Below, piece by piece: positions 32,647-42,088 of a stretch of 61,328 bases of DNA. A model generated the notes under the pieces. It did no database searches and was not told the DNA's origin. It saw only the letters and a list, made by a program, of their open reading frames with translations. Source of the DNA: a virus. How positions within the stretch are numbered: the first letter of the stretch is position 1; each line of letters opens with the position of its first letter. The stretch lies in IMG/VR virus record IMGVR_UViG_3300045972_000344, positions 1 to 61,328 of that record; one strand, 5' to 3'. Made by a program: the position numbers and the translations under genes.

Positions 32647-33888
32647 GTGTCGTTTACTCCCCGCTCGCAGCAGGATGTCGTTGACTCCCTGCTTGCCTTC
32701 GCCGCCTCCGATCCCGCCGTCTCGGCTGGTGTTCTCCCGTCCGACCTGAATGTCGGCTCCCTGGAGCGCGCCCACCTGGAGTCCATGGCCCTGCTCATGG
32801 AAGAGGGCGAGCAGCGGATGGCGATGGCGGTGGTCTCGGCCATCTCGGAGTCCTGCTTCCGGGCCTTCGGCTTCGACTTCCTGCCCCCCCAGAAGGCGTC
32901 CGGCGGCGTGGTCTTCACCGCCTTCGTGGCGCCCGTGGCCGATGTGACGATCCCCTCCGGCGCCCAGCTTATGGGCCCCTCCGGGACCGTCTTCCAAACC
33001 ACCGCCGTGGGCACGATCCTGGCGGGCCAGCTTACCTCCGCGAATGTCCCGATCCAGAGCACCGTGGCCGGGGTGGTGGGGAATGTCGCCCAGAATTCCA
33101 TCACCCGCCTCGTGGCGCCCCTCGCTGGCGTGGACATGGTCACGAATTCATCCCGGACCATGGGCGGGGCGGACACCGAAACGGCGGACGCTCGGGCCGT
33201 CCGGTTCGCGGCGTTCCTGCGCACCCTGGTTCGCGGGACCAAGGAGGCCCTCGAATTCGCCGCCCTGTCAGCCTCCGGTGGGGTCTGGGACGCGCGCACG
33301 GTCGAGCCCTTCATGATCGATCCCAGGCCGGATGGGGTGCCCTACTCGGGCCTCGTGTGGCTGTTCGTGGACGATGGCTCGGACGCCACCCTGCTCGATG
33401 TGGGGGTCTCCTCGGAGGTCACGAAGCTGGTTGAGGGGTATGTGGACCTGACCGGGCTCCCCGTCCCTGGCTACAAGGGCGCGGGCACTCGGGTGGAACT
33501 GAAGAAGGTTCCCCGCACGAGGGTGCTGGTCCGTGGCAAGGTCGCGCTCCGTCCCGGCGGCGGGGCCCGGTGGGGTGAAATCCAGACCGCCCTTTCCTCG
33601 GCTGCCGCGTCCTACTTCGACCGCCTGCGCATCGGGGAAAAGGCCAGCTACCAGACCCTCGTCACCTTCCTGACCTCGGCCGACCCGGACATCGCCGAGT
33701 GCGACCTCGTGTTCTGGAAATACACCGACACCCCCATCGCCTACGATGCCTCGCTCTCGGCTGCGGACCTGACCTTCTACCTCCCCGCGAACCCCCTCTC
33801 CGTGGGCGCCCGTGGCGTCCTCTACTCCGGTGTGGCCCTGGGTCCGACAGGCTCCCCCGTGACCTACCCGGAGTGGATCCTTGCCTGA
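32647..33888 (+). CDS. Baseplate J-like wedge protein
   Basis: The product has 413 residues. The family features of P2 gpJ and T4 gp6 are visible: an N-terminal helix with SLERAHLESMALLMEE, then VADVTIPSGAQLMGPSG, and the strand repeats VPIQSTVAGVVGNV and ADTETADARAVRF typical of baseplate J proteins. These form the wedge dimers that surround the hub. The start is GTG with GGAGG upstream. It overlaps the hub gene by eight bases. Confidence 0.85.
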   Translation: MSFTPRSQQDVVDSLLAFAASDPAVSAGVLPSDLNVGSLERAHLESMALLMEEGEQRMAMAVVSAISESCFRAFGFDFLPPQKASGGVVFTAFVAPVADVTIPSGAQLMGPSGTVFQTTAVGTILAGQLTSANVPIQSTVAGVVGNVAQNSITRLVAPLAGVDMVTNSSRTMGGADTETADARAVRFAAFLRTLVRGTKEALEFAALSASGGVWDARTVEPFMIDPRPDGVPYSGLVWLFVDDGSDATLLDVGVSSEVTKLVEGYVDLTGLPVPGYKGAGTRVELKKVPRTRVLVRGKVALRPGGGARWGEIQTALSSAAASYFDRLRIGEKASYQTLVTFLTSADPDIAECDLVFWKYTDTPIAYDASLSAADLTFYLPANPLSVGARGVLYSGVALGPTGSPVTYPEWILA

Positions 33889-36064
33889 AGAATCGCTCCC
33901 CCAGCTTGGCCTCACGGCCGATCCCCTGTCTTCATCCGTGGAGGTGGTCGATGACGCGGCACCCGAGATCACCATCATCCGGCCGTTCCTCAAGGTCGAT
34001 ATTTGCGCGTCCATCGTCCCTGACTCAAAAATGGATAAGGGGCGCTGGTTCCGCTATTCGGCGGGGGTCTCCGCCACTCCCGGAGAGGATAACGCTGCTG
34101 TCCTGGACTACATCCGAGAGGACGGTCAGCGCGTCAATCTGGCAGGAAAAGCCTCGCTGATCTCCTGCAGCGCGGGCGACAGCCTGGGCGGCCAGTCCTG
34201 CGCCATGCGGTTCCCGCTCTCGGGGCTCATGGTGTTCCTGCTCCCCCGGCTCCGCCCCATGGACCGCGTCCGCGTCACGGTCACGGTTCCCGGGCACACC
34301 GACTGGCTCGTGTTCGATGGGCTGATCCGTTCCATCCGGTCGTCCCGCCGCGCAGGTTCCGGCTGGTCCTCGGAGGTCTCCATCACGGCCGGGGGCATCG
34401 ACACCCTGCTCTCCGGCGCCATCTTCAATTGGCAGGGCTTCGTCCATCCCGCCTCGGACATTCTGCAGGGCGCCGAAGGCACGACTCTCGTGGAGGCCCT
34501 GGGCAAGTCCGCCAAGGCCCCGCACCTTCTCCTCCAGGCGTTCCTGGAGTCCGCTCTGAATTCGGCCATGGGCCTGCAGATCGGCGACCCCGATGAGGAT
34601 GGGCTGGATGTCCTCGATTACGCCCTGTTCCCCCAGAACGATCCGAAGTCCTGGGGCTCCTGGAAGGATGTCGCCTATCCGCTCCCGTGGTCGCTCATCC
34701 AGGGGCAGTCCGGCCAGTCCTTTTGGGCCATCGCCCAGGCGATCTCCGAGCCCACCTTGCACGAGTTCTTCTCTGGCTACCGGAAGGCGGACACCGAATC
34801 CGGGGACGAGAATGCCCCGCTCCGGCCTGCCCTCATCCACCGCCCCCGGCCCTTCCCTGGCCGTGCCGAGTGGGATTCCTACTGGCTGGACCTGCCCGTG
34901 GTGAAGGTGGGCGGCGAGTTCTCCTCCGCCCTCATGGGCTCAGATGATGCCCTGTCCCTGGAGCGCCGCGCGAACACCTTCCACTGGGGCGGCATGGGGC
35001 TGGGCGACCACTCGACCGAAGCCTTCAACGCCAAGCTGTTCTGGGGCTGGGCCTCGTCATTTGAACTGGTGAACCGCTACGGCTACGCCTCCCACTCGGT
35101 CGTCTCGAAGCTGTCCCCCATCGCGCCCGGGGCCCCGATCCAGGATTACCTCCAGTTCGCCAAGGACCACCTTCTCCACTTCGCCTTCCAGGAGGCGCCC
35201 CTCACCATGCTCCAGACCCGCTCCGTAGAGGCCGTGTTCCTGCCCGTGCGCCCCGGCGAGGTGCTGGAGGACCACTCCCTCGGTTCCGACTCCACGAAGG
35301 TCATCACGGGCTATGTGGTCTCCACCGACTTCTCCCTGCGCGCCTCCGGGGATTCGGTCGCCATGTCCATGGGCGCCACCGTGGACCGCTGCATCGCGGG
35401 CACGGACGCGAAGGGGTATCCCGACAAGATCCGGGCCCTGCTGTCCGACCTGAAACTCCACGCCTACGCGGGGCAGGATGCTGGGCCTCCGGGCCCTCAC
35501 CCGGCCGTGACCTCGACCTATGTCCCCCCGCAGCCCTCCATCGAACCTCCGCCTGGGATCCCCGAGCAGGTCCGGGTCGCCATCTTCAAGGCCCGGGACA
35601 CCTTCCAGATCCCCGGCTGGCTCATCGGCCATGTCCTGCTGAACGAGACCTCGATGGGGCGGAACCTCGGCGGCGGCGCCACGGCCGCAAACGGCATCGC
35701 CCAGATCACCGATGTGGCCCTTGCCGACCTCGTGGCAATCGGGCACCTGAACCCGGATGGCACCCCCTTCGGTGCTGCTGACCGCCGGGATGTCTCGAAG
35801 TGCATCCATGCCTGCGGGCGCTACTTGAAGCGATGCCAGCAGCTTCTCGAGGCCATGCCCGGGGGCTTCCCGCCGACCGGCGCAGACTACTACTCGTGGG
35901 TCTGCCGCGCCTATCGCTATGGCGCTGGTTCCGCGCGCACCTTCGGGGCCGCGAACGCCTGGAGGTTCCCGGATGCAGGCGAGGTTGGCTTCCCCGACTA
36001 TGCGAGATACTGGAGTCCGGACGGCGTGGGCAAGGGCCAGAAGGTCTGGGGGTGGCTGGGATGA
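33881..36064 (+). CDS. Baseplate hub fused to a lytic transglycosylase-like domain
   Basis: The product has 727 residues. The first 500 are strand-rich with the character of a gp27/gpD-type hub (VNLAGKASLISCSAGDS near 90, VTVTVPGHTDWLVFDG near 130). A Pro-rich linker at about 540-560 leads to an SLT-type domain with LNETSMGRNLGG (candidate catalytic Glu near 588) and NGIAQIT, used to cut peptidoglycan during injection. The start is TTG at 33881, preceded by GGAG, and overlaps the stop of the wedge gene. It ends four bases inside the spike gene. Confidence 0.75.
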   Translation: MPEESLPQLGLTADPLSSSVEVVDDAAPEITIIRPFLKVDICASIVPDSKMDKGRWFRYSAGVSATPGEDNAAVLDYIREDGQRVNLAGKASLISCSAGDSLGGQSCAMRFPLSGLMVFLLPRLRPMDRVRVTVTVPGHTDWLVFDGLIRSIRSSRRAGSGWSSEVSITAGGIDTLLSGAIFNWQGFVHPASDILQGAEGTTLVEALGKSAKAPHLLLQAFLESALNSAMGLQIGDPDEDGLDVLDYALFPQNDPKSWGSWKDVAYPLPWSLIQGQSGQSFWAIAQAISEPTLHEFFSGYRKADTESGDENAPLRPALIHRPRPFPGRAEWDSYWLDLPVVKVGGEFSSALMGSDDALSLERRANTFHWGGMGLGDHSTEAFNAKLFWGWASSFELVNRYGYASHSVVSKLSPIAPGAPIQDYLQFAKDHLLHFAFQEAPLTMLQTRSVEAVFLPVRPGEVLEDHSLGSDSTKVITGYVVSTDFSLRASGDSVAMSMGATVDRCIAGTDAKGYPDKIRALLSDLKLHAYAGQDAGPPGPHPAVTSTYVPPQPSIEPPPGIPEQVRVAIFKARDTFQIPGWLIGHVLLNETSMGRNLGGGATAANGIAQITDVALADLVAIGHLNPDGTPFGAADRRDVSKCIHACGRYLKRCQQLLEAMPGGFPPTGADYYSWVCRAYRYGAGSARTFGAANAWRFPDAGEVGFPDYARYWSPDGVGKGQKVWGWLG

Positions 36065-36780
36065 TCTACGCGGCGATTGTTCGGGAGGTCATGGTCGATC
36101 CCCCCGGGGTCCGCGTCCAGTTCAAGGATCTGGTTCGCTCCGGCTTCGCCCAGTATGACTTCGCCCGGGTGCTGGTCCCGAAGATGGCCCCCCTTGGCGG
36201 GGCCGCCTCGTGGCTGCCCGAGGTCGGGGAGTTCGGGGTCGTGGGGGAACTGGAGGGCGGCTTCTATGTCTGGCTCGGAGCACTCCCCTTCCTGGACAAG
36301 AACCAGAGCGACCCCACTCCGGGGATCGCCTACCTCCGGCACCAGTCCGGCGTGGTCCTCCAGGTGCGTGAAAACGGCGACTTCGAGGTCGCCCACCCCA
36401 GTGGCCTGCGCCTGACCGTCTCGCGCGATGGCGAGGCCCTACCGGCTCTCCAGGCGTCCTCCGCGCCCCCGGATGGGGACACGGTCGTCCCCATCCTCTC
36501 TCTCGTCCATCCCTCCGGCGCCGAGGTCATCGTGGACGCGGACGGGAATGGGGTCATCCATGGCTTCGCCTCCCTCGCCTTCCAGGACGGCACGAAGCGG
36601 TTCTCCATGGAGGGCCTGTTCAGCTATGTGAAGGACACCCTCGTGCCCTGGCTGAAAACCCACAAGCACACGGCCACGGGCGCGACCTCGATCACCACCG
36701 TCCCGACCTCGCTGCCCTCCGATCCAGTGGATTCGTCCTGTCTGTCCCCGGCCACCTTCCAGGGCCCACAGGGGGCGTGA
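36061..36780 (+). CDS. Baseplate spike (gpV/gp5-like) protein
   Basis: The product has 239 residues. An N-terminal OB-like barrel (about 1-95) carries FARVLVPKMAPLGG and the PEVGEFGVVG turn typical of spike proteins. It is followed by a strand-repeat segment (VREDGDFEVAH-like, GAEVIVDADGNGVI) that would form the trimeric beta helix. Then comes a C-terminal HKHTATGA stretch that could bind metal near the tip. The ATG overlaps the hub stop. Spike next to hub is the expected arrangement. Confidence 0.75.
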   Translation: MIYAAIVREVMVDPPGVRVQFKDLVRSGFAQYDFARVLVPKMAPLGGAASWLPEVGEFGVVGELEGGFYVWLGALPFLDKNQSDPTPGIAYLRHQSGVVLQVRENGDFEVAHPSGLRLTVSRDGEALPALQASSAPPDGDTVVPILSLVHPSGAEVIVDADGNGVIHGFASLAFQDGTKRFSMEGLFSYVKDTLVPWLKTHKHTATGATSITTVPTSLPSDPVDSSCLSPATFQGPQGA

Positions 36781-37607
36781 TGGGCGACCTGTTCCGGGGT
36801 GGTCTCGATGTTGACTGGGCGGTGCTCTCCGACTGGTCCGAGTCCCTGCAGGCCATCATCCAGGGCGGCCACCTGGATGTCTTCACCAGCTACGCCGAAA
36901 CGGCCGGGGTGGTGGCGACCCATGCCCTCGTGCTCTATCAGGGCTACCTGAAGGGGAACCCCCTGCCCAATGGTTCCGCCGTGCAGCGCCCCTCCGGGAA
37001 CCTCGCCCGGCATGCCTCGCTGGACGAACCGTCCTTCCTGGACTTCCGCCTGGAGAATCCCGAGTCCTACGCGGAGGCCATCGAGAAGGGCACCCGCGAG
37101 CGGGACATGAAGGAAGTCCTGGCGACCGCCCCGAAGGCCCGGCGCGCGAAGGACGGAAGCCTCTACCTCATCATCCCCATGCGCCACGGCACCCAGTCCG
37201 ACTCGGTGGGCCTCAAGCCCATGCCCCAGACGGTCTACAAGATGGCGAAGGCCCTGCAGCGGTCCTCGGTCACTGGGCACCGGATGGAAATGTCCGGGAC
37301 TGGCTTTATGGTGCAGCGGAATACTTATAACTGGGGCGGGAAACTGACCCAGAAGGCCCTGCAGGAGTCTGGTCATTCGTTTAAGGAACAAAACCAATTT
37401 CAGGGCATGTATAAATTCGGAAACGCGGGCCACTCGTCTTATATGACCTTCCGTATCCTGTCCTCGAAATCGGCCGGGTGGGTGATCCCTGCGCGGCCGG
37501 GCCTGTTCCCGGCGCGCACGGCGGCTGAAGAAGCCTACCAAGACGGCAAGGAGCACCTTGCTGCGGCGCTCCTTGAGGATCTGCTCCGGCTGTCCGGCCT
37601 GGGTTAG
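36780..37607 (+). CDS. Probable tail completion/virion morphogenesis protein
   Basis: The product has 275 residues. The N-terminus is helical, the centre contains YLIIPMRHGTQ and a Lys/Gln-rich stretch, and the end is a helix of Ala and Leu. It follows the spike gene directly. The region 37320-37440 is visibly more A/T-rich than its surroundings. Position suggests a tail terminator or neck protein; the family is not certain. GTG at 36777 is an alternative start. Confidence 0.45.
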   Translation: MGDLFRGGLDVDWAVLSDWSESLQAIIQGGHLDVFTSYAETAGVVATHALVLYQGYLKGNPLPNGSAVQRPSGNLARHASLDEPSFLDFRLENPESYAEAIEKGTRERDMKEVLATAPKARRAKDGSLYLIIPMRHGTQSDSVGLKPMPQTVYKMAKALQRSSVTGHRMEMSGTGFMVQRNTYNWGGKLTQKALQESGHSFKEQNQFQGMYKFGNAGHSSYMTFRILSSKSAGWVIPARPGLFPARTAAEEAYQDGKEHLAAALLEDLLRLSGLG

Positions 37608-39802
37608 AGGTAGGGCGATTTCATGTTGTGGACGAGGAACCAGGGGCCCTCGGCACTGGCGCCCACGAAGTAGGTTCCCGCCCGCGTCCCGATGGTGCTG
37701 CGCACGGGGATGGGATGGTCAGCCTCGACCAGCGTGGTGAGCGGGGTGTCGATCCCGTTGCCGTCCCCGGTCGTGATGATGCTGTCGCCCACCACGAGTT
37801 CGTCCGCCCGCTTGAAGTCCCGCTCCACCGCGAAGGGGTGGCCCTTGGTGCAGGTAATCCCCTGGACGACCATGGCGTTTGGGTCGCCTTCCTCGGCCTC
37901 CACTCGGGTCTTGTCCGTCACCAGCACATCGCGGATCTGGCGAAGGCCGAAGGGGAGCCCTTCCAGGTTGATCCCCTTCACCGTGTCCCCGGCGCCAACC
38001 AGGGCCATCTGCTTCCCGGTGCCGTCCTCCATTAAGACGAAGGTCAGGAGTTCATCGAAACAGCCGCCCCCGCCGCCCCCGCCGCCCCCGCCCCCGCCGC
38101 CCCCGCCGCCCCCGCCCACATAGTCCGTGGTCACGATGTTGATCACCAGTTCCACGACCTGCGGGGATCCGGCGCTGTCCGTGGCCCGCACCCTGGCCTT
38201 GGTCGTCCCGGCCGCCGCGACAGTTCCCGTGAGGTGGCCGCCCGCGACCGCCGCGCTCGGGAGGTTCGTGTCCACCCCGGTCACGAGGCTCCAGGTGATG
38301 GGGCTCTGGCCGCCGCTGCTCGTGAGGATGATGTCCACGGGGTATCCGTAGCTGCCCGCCACGAAGTTGTAGGTGCTCGCGTTCGTGATGACCAGGGTCA
38401 CCACCGAGTAGGCGGTCAGGGTGATGTTCACCGTCTTCGTGACCGGGACTCCGGTCGCATCCGTGGCCTGGACGCTGATGGTCCAGCTTCCGACCGATGG
38501 AAGGTTCAGGGTCATCAGGCCGTTGCCGTCCATGCTGGTGAACCCGGCCGCCGTGCCTCCGGTGATGGCCCAGGCCACGCTCCCCGTGGCGTTCTGCTTC
38601 GTGTTTTGGATGGTGATAATCTTCGGGTAAGCCTGCCCGTTGGCCGCCATCGCGTTCCAGTCCGGGGTGGTGATCGCCAGGGGGGCCGTGGCTGCCTGGA
38701 CGCCCAGGAAGGTGATTACGATCCTGGCCGAGTAGCTGCGCTTCCCGATGGTCTTGAAGTAGAGCCAGTCCCCGGCCGTGGCGCTCACGGTGGCAAGGAC
38801 TGGCTTGTCCACGCCGCCGTTGTTGTTCGGCATGCCCGCCGAGTATTCCTGCACATCGGCGCTGCCCGTGGTTCCGACCGGGCGCCGCCAGACCTCCACC
38901 ACGCAGTCGTGCTGGCTGCTGTTGTATTGGCCGAAGGTCTCCCCGAGGATCAGGTATTGCCCGGTGGTCTGCAGCTTCACGAGGGTGAGGTCGGTGTCGA
39001 AGACGATGTCCGAGCCGCTGGCGGCCGTCCGGTTGGCGACCGGGATGCTCTGCGTGGTGGGCGGGTTGCCCCAGGCGTCCGGAACCACGATCCAGAAACT
39101 CACCATGCTCGCGTATGGCTTGACGCTGCCCAGGACTTGGTCCTTCTTCCGCAGCACATCGAGGTCCGTGGTGGGGTCCACCGTGACCTGGAACCGCCCG
39201 GTGTGGACCTCGTCCCCGACCTTGTTGTGCTTCCCATCGATGAGCAGGCCCATCTCGGAAAGGTCCAGCATCGTGTTCGGGAGGAACTGGATGCTCGGTG
39301 TGCCCCCCTGGGGAAAGACGATTCGGGCCAGCACCACGGGCGGGCGCAGGGCGGCGTCCAGGGCGGCCACGGATGGGTCTACGGGCGTCAGGGCGTCCGC
39401 CCCCTGCACGATCTCGTAGAACGCCTGCTGATTGGCCGTCAGGGTGCCCAGGGGCTGTCCGTCCCCGCCAATGGGGCCCGCGATCCACCCCCAGCGCCCC
39501 ACCACGAGGATGTTGCGGCTGAGGCCCGCTGCAGGCTCAAGCTGGGCCGTCAGCACCGGGACAGTGGCGTCCTCCAGGATCTGGAAGGCTCCGGCGCCCT
39601 TGATCCAGGGCGTCCTCCAGGCCCAGAACCCGAGGGTGGCGTTCACCCCGAGCCCCACCGTCCACTGCTTGCTGGATCCGCTCCCGGTGCTGCTGACCGA
39701 AAGGACGGGCTTGGCGGTGATGCCGCTCCGGGCGGCGGCTGCTCGGGCGATGGCCTGATCCGTGCTGTATTCACCGAACAGGGGGGCGAGGAACTGGGTC
39801 AT
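37604..39802 (-). CDS. Tail fibre protein ending in a Hint (intein-like) domain
   Basis: The product has 732 residues. The N-terminal 330 residues are fibre-like and strand-rich, followed by Ig/cadherin-like repeats (about 335-555). Eighteen consecutive glycines (563-580) then lead to Cys581 and a C-terminal Hint domain of 152 residues. Hint motifs are in order: CFDELL at the splice junction, TCTKGHPFAV (block B T-x-x-H), ADELVVGDSI, and YFVG then FLVHN. Six residues follow HN and no extein remains, so N-terminal cleavage or ligation is likelier than full splicing. GGAG precedes the ATG. It is the last gene of the fibre block. Confidence 0.75.
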   Translation of the reverse strand: MTQFLAPLFGEYSTDQAIARAAAARSGITAKPVLSVSSTGSGSSKQWTVGLGVNATLGFWAWRTPWIKGAGAFQILEDATVPVLTAQLEPAAGLSRNILVVGRWGWIAGPIGGDGQPLGTLTANQQAFYEIVQGADALTPVDPSVAALDAALRPPVVLARIVFPQGGTPSIQFLPNTMLDLSEMGLLIDGKHNKVGDEVHTGRFQVTVDPTTDLDVLRKKDQVLGSVKPYASMVSFWIVVPDAWGNPPTTQSIPVANRTAASGSDIVFDTDLTLVKLQTTGQYLILGETFGQYNSSQHDCVVEVWRRPVGTTGSADVQEYSAGMPNNNGGVDKPVLATVSATAGDWLYFKTIGKRSYSARIVITFLGVQAATAPLAITTPDWNAMAANGQAYPKIITIQNTKQNATGSVAWAITGGTAAGFTSMDGNGLMTLNLPSVGSWTISVQATDATGVPVTKTVNITLTAYSVVTLVITNASTYNFVAGSYGYPVDIILTSSGGQSPITWSLVTGVDTNLPSAAVAGGHLTGTVAAAGTTKARVRATDSAGSPQVVELVINIVTTDYVGGGGGGGGGGGGGGGGGGCFDELLTFVLMEDGTGKQMALVGAGDTVKGINLEGLPFGLRQIRDVLVTDKTRVEAEEGDPNAMVVQGITCTKGHPFAVERDFKRADELVVGDSIITTGDGNGIDTPLTTLVEADHPIPVRSTIGTRAGTYFVGASAEGPWFLVHNMKSPYL
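38063..38116 (-). repeat. Poly-glycine codon run
   Basis: Eighteen GGC or GGG codons in a row encode the flexible arm that joins the fibre to its Hint domain. The tract is a likely site of in-frame length variation and of sequencing or assembly error. Confidence 0.85.
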
Positions 39803-39826
39803 GGGTGATCTCCGGCTGGTTCCATT

Positions 39827-40150
39827 CTACGGGGCTTTGGGTGGGTAGAGTTGGCCTGTGGTGGCATGGTCACCTCCGCCCCGCTCCTTGTAGATAGGCG
39901 GGAAGGTCAGGATGATCTGGCGGCCCATGGGTGGGGTTGGGATCCTGACAACGGTCTTGATCGCTAGGGGTGGCATCATCTGGGCGGGATACCACATTTC
40001 ATATTTCCATTTCGTCCAGACCATGGAAGCGGCGAGGTTCATCCCGAGTGATGCCGGGGTCGGGAAGGTGGTTGGCACCCGCAGGCTCCCGAAGTTGGGG
40101 CCTGTTGGATCGCTGTAGTTTTTCGTCTGCCCGTTAGGGACGGTGGCCAT
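39827..40150 (-). CDS. Small fibre-cassette protein with TTGQLYPP tail
   Basis: The product has 107 residues. The C-terminus FPPIYKERGGGDHATTGQL continues to a YPP motif and is closely similar to the end of the protein at 43115-43453; a shorter version ends the protein at 42089-42226. The rest is strand-rich and Pro-rich. Each copy follows a large fibre gene on the same strand. A fibre-attached tip, a collar or a dedicated chaperone are possible roles. Nothing similar is known to me by name. Confidence 0.6.
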   Translation of the reverse strand: MATVPNGQTKNYSDPTGPNFGSLRVPTTFPTPASLGMNLAASMVWTKWKYEMWYPAQMMPPLAIKTVVRIPTPPMGRQIILTFPPIYKERGGGDHATTGQLYPPKAP

Positions 40151-40159
40151 GGCTCAACC

Positions 40160-42076
40160 TCAAGTTGGTTTTTGGTATCCGCAGAACAGGGCTCCGTTGT
40201 TCAGCTTCACGAACCAAAGGCCCTGGCAGACCAGATCCTGGTCGAAGTGGGCGGCAGCGGTGGTCCCGTATTTCCCTCGGGTGCATCCCGAGAATCGGAC
40301 AGGGCCAGTCGCCAGAGAGGTGTATTGGATGATCTCGCTCTCAATCACGATGAACCCTGCGGATTGGAAACCTGCTGTGCTGGCGACCGGGATGTCTACT
40401 GCTGCCGCACTGACCGCGCCGGATTCGGTGGTTGTCGCAACGGTGTCAGCAACCAGCATCAGGGCCTCATCCGTGGCTGTGCCCACAAACTTATACCAGT
40501 CCTGGATATCCACACACGGCGAGACAGCGCGCATACTGTTAACGCCTGCGTTGGCGATGCTGCTCATGTATTCACCGATCATTGAGACCCTGTGAATCTG
40601 GAAATCGTTTCCAGTCACATCTGCGGCGCTGAATAGGTTGGAACCGTAAAGCGGGATCCCACTCAATGCCCATGATTGGCTTGGCATCGGCCCCTGGGCA
40701 TCAATAATTTTCAATCTTGGGCTGCACCTGTTGAACGGGTGCCCACCCTCGTATGTCCCCGTCAACCCCTGGGCCTTGGCGAAGGTGGCCTCGTCAATTC
40801 CATATGCGTGGCTCACCTTCCCGAGCGCACCAGTTTTCGTTGTATCTTCATCCCACCCGACAACAAGTTCGATTGGAGTGCATGGGATGCTCCACCCAGA
40901 ACTCGGGACCGCAGCGACCGCCTTGGCGTTGTCTCCGAAGCAGGCGTGAATTGGGCCATAAAAATTGGAGTTCGTCTTTGTGCCCAGACCGATGCCGCGA
41001 GAGTTCACCTGGATGTAATAAATAAATCCATTTACTAGGTCAACGGTCACATCGGTGTTGGTTGAACGAGCGCACATCCACCCAATGCCGGGGAGGGTGT
41101 TATTCCCGGTAATCTGGCCGTTGGTGTTCGCGTTGGGGGTAACAATGCAATTCGGGACATTCGTCTTCGCAACGCCAAGGATGTAGTCGTTGGTCCCGCT
41201 AGGGTTCTGTGGGCTGAGATACTGGTATTCCCAATTAAAATTCGTGAATGGCGATGCTCCGCTGGCCTTGATCGCCTCGTAAAGCAGGCGCAGGTTCTGC
41301 CTGGATGTGTTCCCTGCTCCACCTGTGGCACCCGTGACCGTGACGCCATCCAGAGTTACTCCGCAGGCCACGGCTCCCGCCGTCTTATCCCACAGGCTAA
41401 TGACCTGTGGCGTAAAGACAAGGCTCTCCTGGAAGGCAACGAATCGGATGTAGGTGCTCCCGTATTCGATGCGGAGGATGTCCCTGGCGGTGGCATTCCC
41501 GATGGTTTCACCAACAGGAGGAATAAAGTCAGAAAAAACCTGATTAGTAATAACCTGCCCACCCGCATCCTCAAGTGCGACAAGGCTCAGGTAGCCTCCA
41601 CCGGAGGCACCACTCTGCTGGGTGGTTGTGTTGATTCTCCAGTAAGGCTTAGATGGTGCGCCGGTAATGACATACCTCTTGATTTCCTCAAGGCTCCACT
41701 GTGTTTCGTTGAACGATTGGTGGACGGTGAAGCCCGTAGTCAAGCTTGTGTCGGACCATTCAAGCGTGAATGCCTTTGGCGCGTAGGTTTGCGGGCTGTT
41801 GGAACCCGAGCAGATCGTCAGCAGCGTTGGGGTGAACCCGGCAGTCTGAACTGCAACAGACCCGGCCGCACCTTGTGTTCCTGCGTAGGTCAGAAAATCG
41901 AAATCAAACGCGTTACTTGGTGTCGCCATCGTCCCGCCCACGGCGATGGGGACCAGAGACCGGCGCTTTTTCTGCCACCCCCTGGAGGTGAGGGCCGCAT
42001 CGATGGTGGTCTGCATCGTGGCGACATCAGCGCCGAGGGCAATCAGGAAGGACTCGAATCCGAGGAAGTTGCTCAT
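40160..42076 (-). CDS. Large tail fibre paralogue C
   Basis: The product has 638 residues and is beta-rich, without a signal peptide. It shares its start (FLGFESFLIALGAD), an internal DFIPPVGETIG block, the YYIQVNSRGIGLGTKTN segment and the ending GYQKPT with the protein at 43466-45358, so the two are diverged copies. It is visibly more A/T-rich, with more A/T third positions, than the surrounding genes, which suggests later import or relaxed adaptation. A role in host binding is inferred from size, composition and position. Confidence 0.65.
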   Translation of the reverse strand: MSNFLGFESFLIALGADVATMQTTIDAALTSRGWQKKRRSLVPIAVGGTMATPSNAFDFDFLTYAGTQGAAGSVAVQTAGFTPTLLTICSGSNSPQTYAPKAFTLEWSDTSLTTGFTVHQSFNETQWSLEEIKRYVITGAPSKPYWRINTTTQQSGASGGGYLSLVALEDAGGQVITNQVFSDFIPPVGETIGNATARDILRIEYGSTYIRFVAFQESLVFTPQVISLWDKTAGAVACGVTLDGVTVTGATGGAGNTSRQNLRLLYEAIKASGASPFTNFNWEYQYLSPQNPSGTNDYILGVAKTNVPNCIVTPNANTNGQITGNNTLPGIGWMCARSTNTDVTVDLVNGFIYYIQVNSRGIGLGTKTNSNFYGPIHACFGDNAKAVAAVPSSGWSIPCTPIELVVGWDEDTTKTGALGKVSHAYGIDEATFAKAQGLTGTYEGGHPFNRCSPRLKIIDAQGPMPSQSWALSGIPLYGSNLFSAADVTGNDFQIHRVSMIGEYMSSIANAGVNSMRAVSPCVDIQDWYKFVGTATDEALMLVADTVATTTESGAVSAAAVDIPVASTAGFQSAGFIVIESEIIQYTSLATGPVRFSGCTRGKYGTTAAAHFDQDLVCQGLWFVKLNNGALFCGYQKPT

Positions 42077-42088
42077 GGTGTGGCCTCG

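Noticed and set aside
38063-38116. Repeated CCGCCCC-type tract considered as a CRISPR or minisatellite
   Set aside because: It has no spacers and is simply the poly-glycine codon run of the fibre. No CRISPR array is visible in the window.
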